Assembly: GCF_032190615.1 (NCBI RefSeq)
Contig: NZ_JAVLAT010000001.1
Span: 682,001 to 746,000, forward strand
DNA length: 64,000 nt
Source: Brucella pseudogrignonensis
Lineage (GTDB): Bacteria; Pseudomonadota; Alphaproteobacteria; Rhizobiales; Rhizobiaceae
Reading direction: 5' to 3'
In this document: piece by piece, positions 62,822-64,000 of the stretch
Numbering within the stretch: position 1 is the first letter of the stretch
How the letters are laid out: every line of letters starts with the position of its first letter
Made by a program: the position numbers and the translations under genes
The notes under the pieces: model-generated
The model's database searches: none
Told to the model about the DNA's origin: nothing
The model's input: only the letters and a program-made list of their open reading frames with translations

Positions 62822-64000
62822 TTAGGCAATTGAGTGCCCGACATCGTGAATCAAGGTAGCCTTGGCAGAAGACGTTTTGATTTGGTCACCAGGCATAGGC
62901 TTGCCTAAGAGATAGCCCTGAACAAGATCAGCACCGGCCGCCACGCGCACAAGAGCCAATTGCTCTTCAGTCTCAACACCTTCAACTGTAACGGCCAAAC
63001 CAAGCTCGTGCGATAACTGAGTAACGCCACGAAGCAGCATCAGCGACCGCCGATCTGTCGTAATATCCTGTACGAATGATCGGTCAATCTTTACCTTGGT
63101 GAGAGGCAAGCTGTTAAGATAGCTCAAGCTTGAATAGCCAGTACCAAAATCATCCAGAGCAATATTAATTCCGGCATTTTTCAGTCGCTGCAATACAAGC
63201 GAAGTTTGGTTACGATCAGCAATGATCGCGCTTTCGGTCACTTCGACCTCAAGCTGCCGCGCCGGAAGACCTGATTTTTGTAACGCATTCGCGATATCGC
63301 GCGCTATGTCACTGTTTTTCAAATCGATCGCCGACAAATTTACTGAAACACCGATGCGATCACCCCAAGACATACAGTCGAGACATGCCTGGTTCAGCAT
63401 GAAACGAGTGATGTTCGTGATGATACCAATCTCTTCAGCAAGCGGGATAAACTCCACCGGAGAGATTGGACCGAGCTCCGAATGTTCCCAACGTGCAAGC
63501 GCTTCATAAGCGACAATGCGCAACGATTGTGCACTTACTATTGGTTGGTAGACGACCTTGATCTCGCGGTTTTCAATGGCAAGACGAAGATCGGCCTTCA
63601 GTTTCTGCCGTCCACGATACTTCGTATCCATCGCGCCAACGAACTGCGCCCAATGCGTACCTTCAGAGCCTTTTGCTTCATAAAGCGCAAGGTCAGCATT
63701 CATGTGCATGCTGGCAACGTCGCATTTTTCGATGCTTTCCGTGGCAACCCCGGCACTGATTTCAATGTGAATTTGATCACCATTCAAATCATAAACACCA
63801 TTTACGACGGAAAAAACGTGTTCCATCACGGGCGCGACGTCATCGTCTCCCTTCAAATTGAATGCGAACACCACAAATTCATCACCACCGAAACGAGATG
63901 CAACGAAACGTTCCGGATCAAGAGAATTCAACCGGTCTGCAAAAAGACGCAGAAACATGTCGCCAACGTGGTGACCAAGCGTATCGTTGACGTGTTTGAA
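62822..64000 (-). CDS. GGDEF-EAL cyclic-di-GMP protein (5' truncated by window)
   Basis: The frame remains open to the window edge (FKHVNDTLGHHVGD before the first Met), so the gene begins outside. Visible: 392 residues. The GGDEF domain is intact in its motif (RFGGDEF, residues 38-42 of the visible part) and the EAL domain has the full catalytic set: EALARW, N-L-S, E-x-T-like VTESAI, DDFGTGYSSL, KIDRSF, EGVETEEQ, QGYLLGKP. Both synthesis and breakdown of c-di-GMP are therefore possible. Sensor domains, if any, are outside the window. Confidence 0.92.
   Translation of the reverse strand, partial: FKHVNDTLGHHVGDMFLRLFADRLNSLDPERFVASRFGGDEFVVFAFNLKGDDDVAPVMEHVFSVVNGVYDLNGDQIHIEISAGVATESIEKCDVASMHMNADLALYEAKGSEGTHWAQFVGAMDTKYRGRQKLKADLRLAIENREIKVVYQPIVSAQSLRIVAYEALARWEHSELGPISPVEFIPLAEEIGIITNITRFMLNQACLDCMSWGDRIGVSVNLSAIDLKNSDIARDIANALQKSGLPARQLEVEVTESAIIADRNQTSLVLQRLKNAGINIALDDFGTGYSSLSYLNSLPLTKVKIDRSFVQDITTDRRSLMLLRGVTQLSHELGLAVTVEGVETEEQLALVRVAAGADLVQGYLLGKPMPGDQIKTSSAKATLIHDVGHSIA

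Noticed and set aside
1..64000. CRISPR arrays, insertion sequences, prophage, tRNA or rRNA genes
   Set aside because: Read for these on both strands: no spaced direct repeats, transposase, integrase, phage structural genes or cloverleaf-forming sequences were seen.

Overview
The window reads as chromosomal DNA of an alphaproteobacterium of the Brucellaceae, most likely Ochrobactrum (now often Brucella) anthropi or a close relative. The strongest clue is the gene at 33163-34725. Its product matches, as far as I can recall it, the D-aminopeptidase DAP described from O. anthropi, including its 520-residue length and Ser62/Lys65. Supporting clues are a ChvE-GguA-GguB sugar transporter, a five-step histidine pathway with HutC, a three-gene PntAA/PntAB/PntB transhydrogenase and an aa3-oxidase subunit IV-like peptide. 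Nearly all genes are metabolic or transport genes. I see no rRNA, tRNA, CRISPR array, insertion sequence or prophage.

Layout. 1-3.7 kb: end of an alanine racemase, dadA, an XRE-cupin regulator and a class III omega-aminotransferase. 4-13.6 kb: the histidine utilisation cluster, with hutF-hutC on the minus strand and hutI-hutH-hutG-hutU, a YjiH-type membrane protein and hutD on the plus strand. 13.7-17.3 kb: an SsuA/NMT1-type ABC transporter and a D-amino-acid aminotransferase-like gene. 17.5-27 kb (minus): one long run, araD1/gguC - sugar 1-dehydrogenase - IlvD/EDD dehydratase - dgoK - dgoA - chvE - gguA - gguB. 27.3-32.7 kb (plus): ytfQ-ytfR-ytfT-yjfF transporter and a FadR-type GntR regulator. 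32.7-35.6 kb (minus): osmC-like, D-aminopeptidase, DUF72. 35.7-39.4 kb: thiolase, SDR and a TPP enzyme. 39.8-47.2 kb: LysR divergent from a five-gene branched-chain-amino-acid-type ABC transporter and a GMC oxidoreductase. 47.5-50.2 kb: metQ, metN, metI. 50.2-56.4 kb: VOC protein, TPR lipoprotein, rpsU, an apparently frameshifted membrane hydrolase, MaoC-type hydratase, HAD phosphatase and a SAF-domain dehydrogenase. 56.6-60.2 kb (minus): pntAA-pntAB-pntB and a CoxIV-like peptide. 60.5-64 kb (minus): an N-acyl-amino-acid-synthase-like protein, a serine beta-lactamase-fold enzyme and a GGDEF-EAL protein cut by the window end.

How the parts work together. The sugar block looks like a joint oxidative route for L-arabinose and D-galactose. 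The two sugars have the same configuration at C1-C4, so one dehydrogenase and one dehydratase can serve both. The 2-keto-3-deoxy acids then part: the C5 acid to AraD1, the C6 acid to DgoK and DgoA. Two uptake systems flank the enzymes. The hut block degrades histidine through N-formylglutamate; a HutC-type palindrome lies in its divergent promoter and a related sequence lies before the SsuA-like transporter. D-amino-acid enzymes recur (racemase, DadA, Dat-like, D-aminopeptidase). Two dispersed non-coding repeat families occupy several gaps, and a possible unannotated 29-residue membrane peptide lies at 39623-39712.
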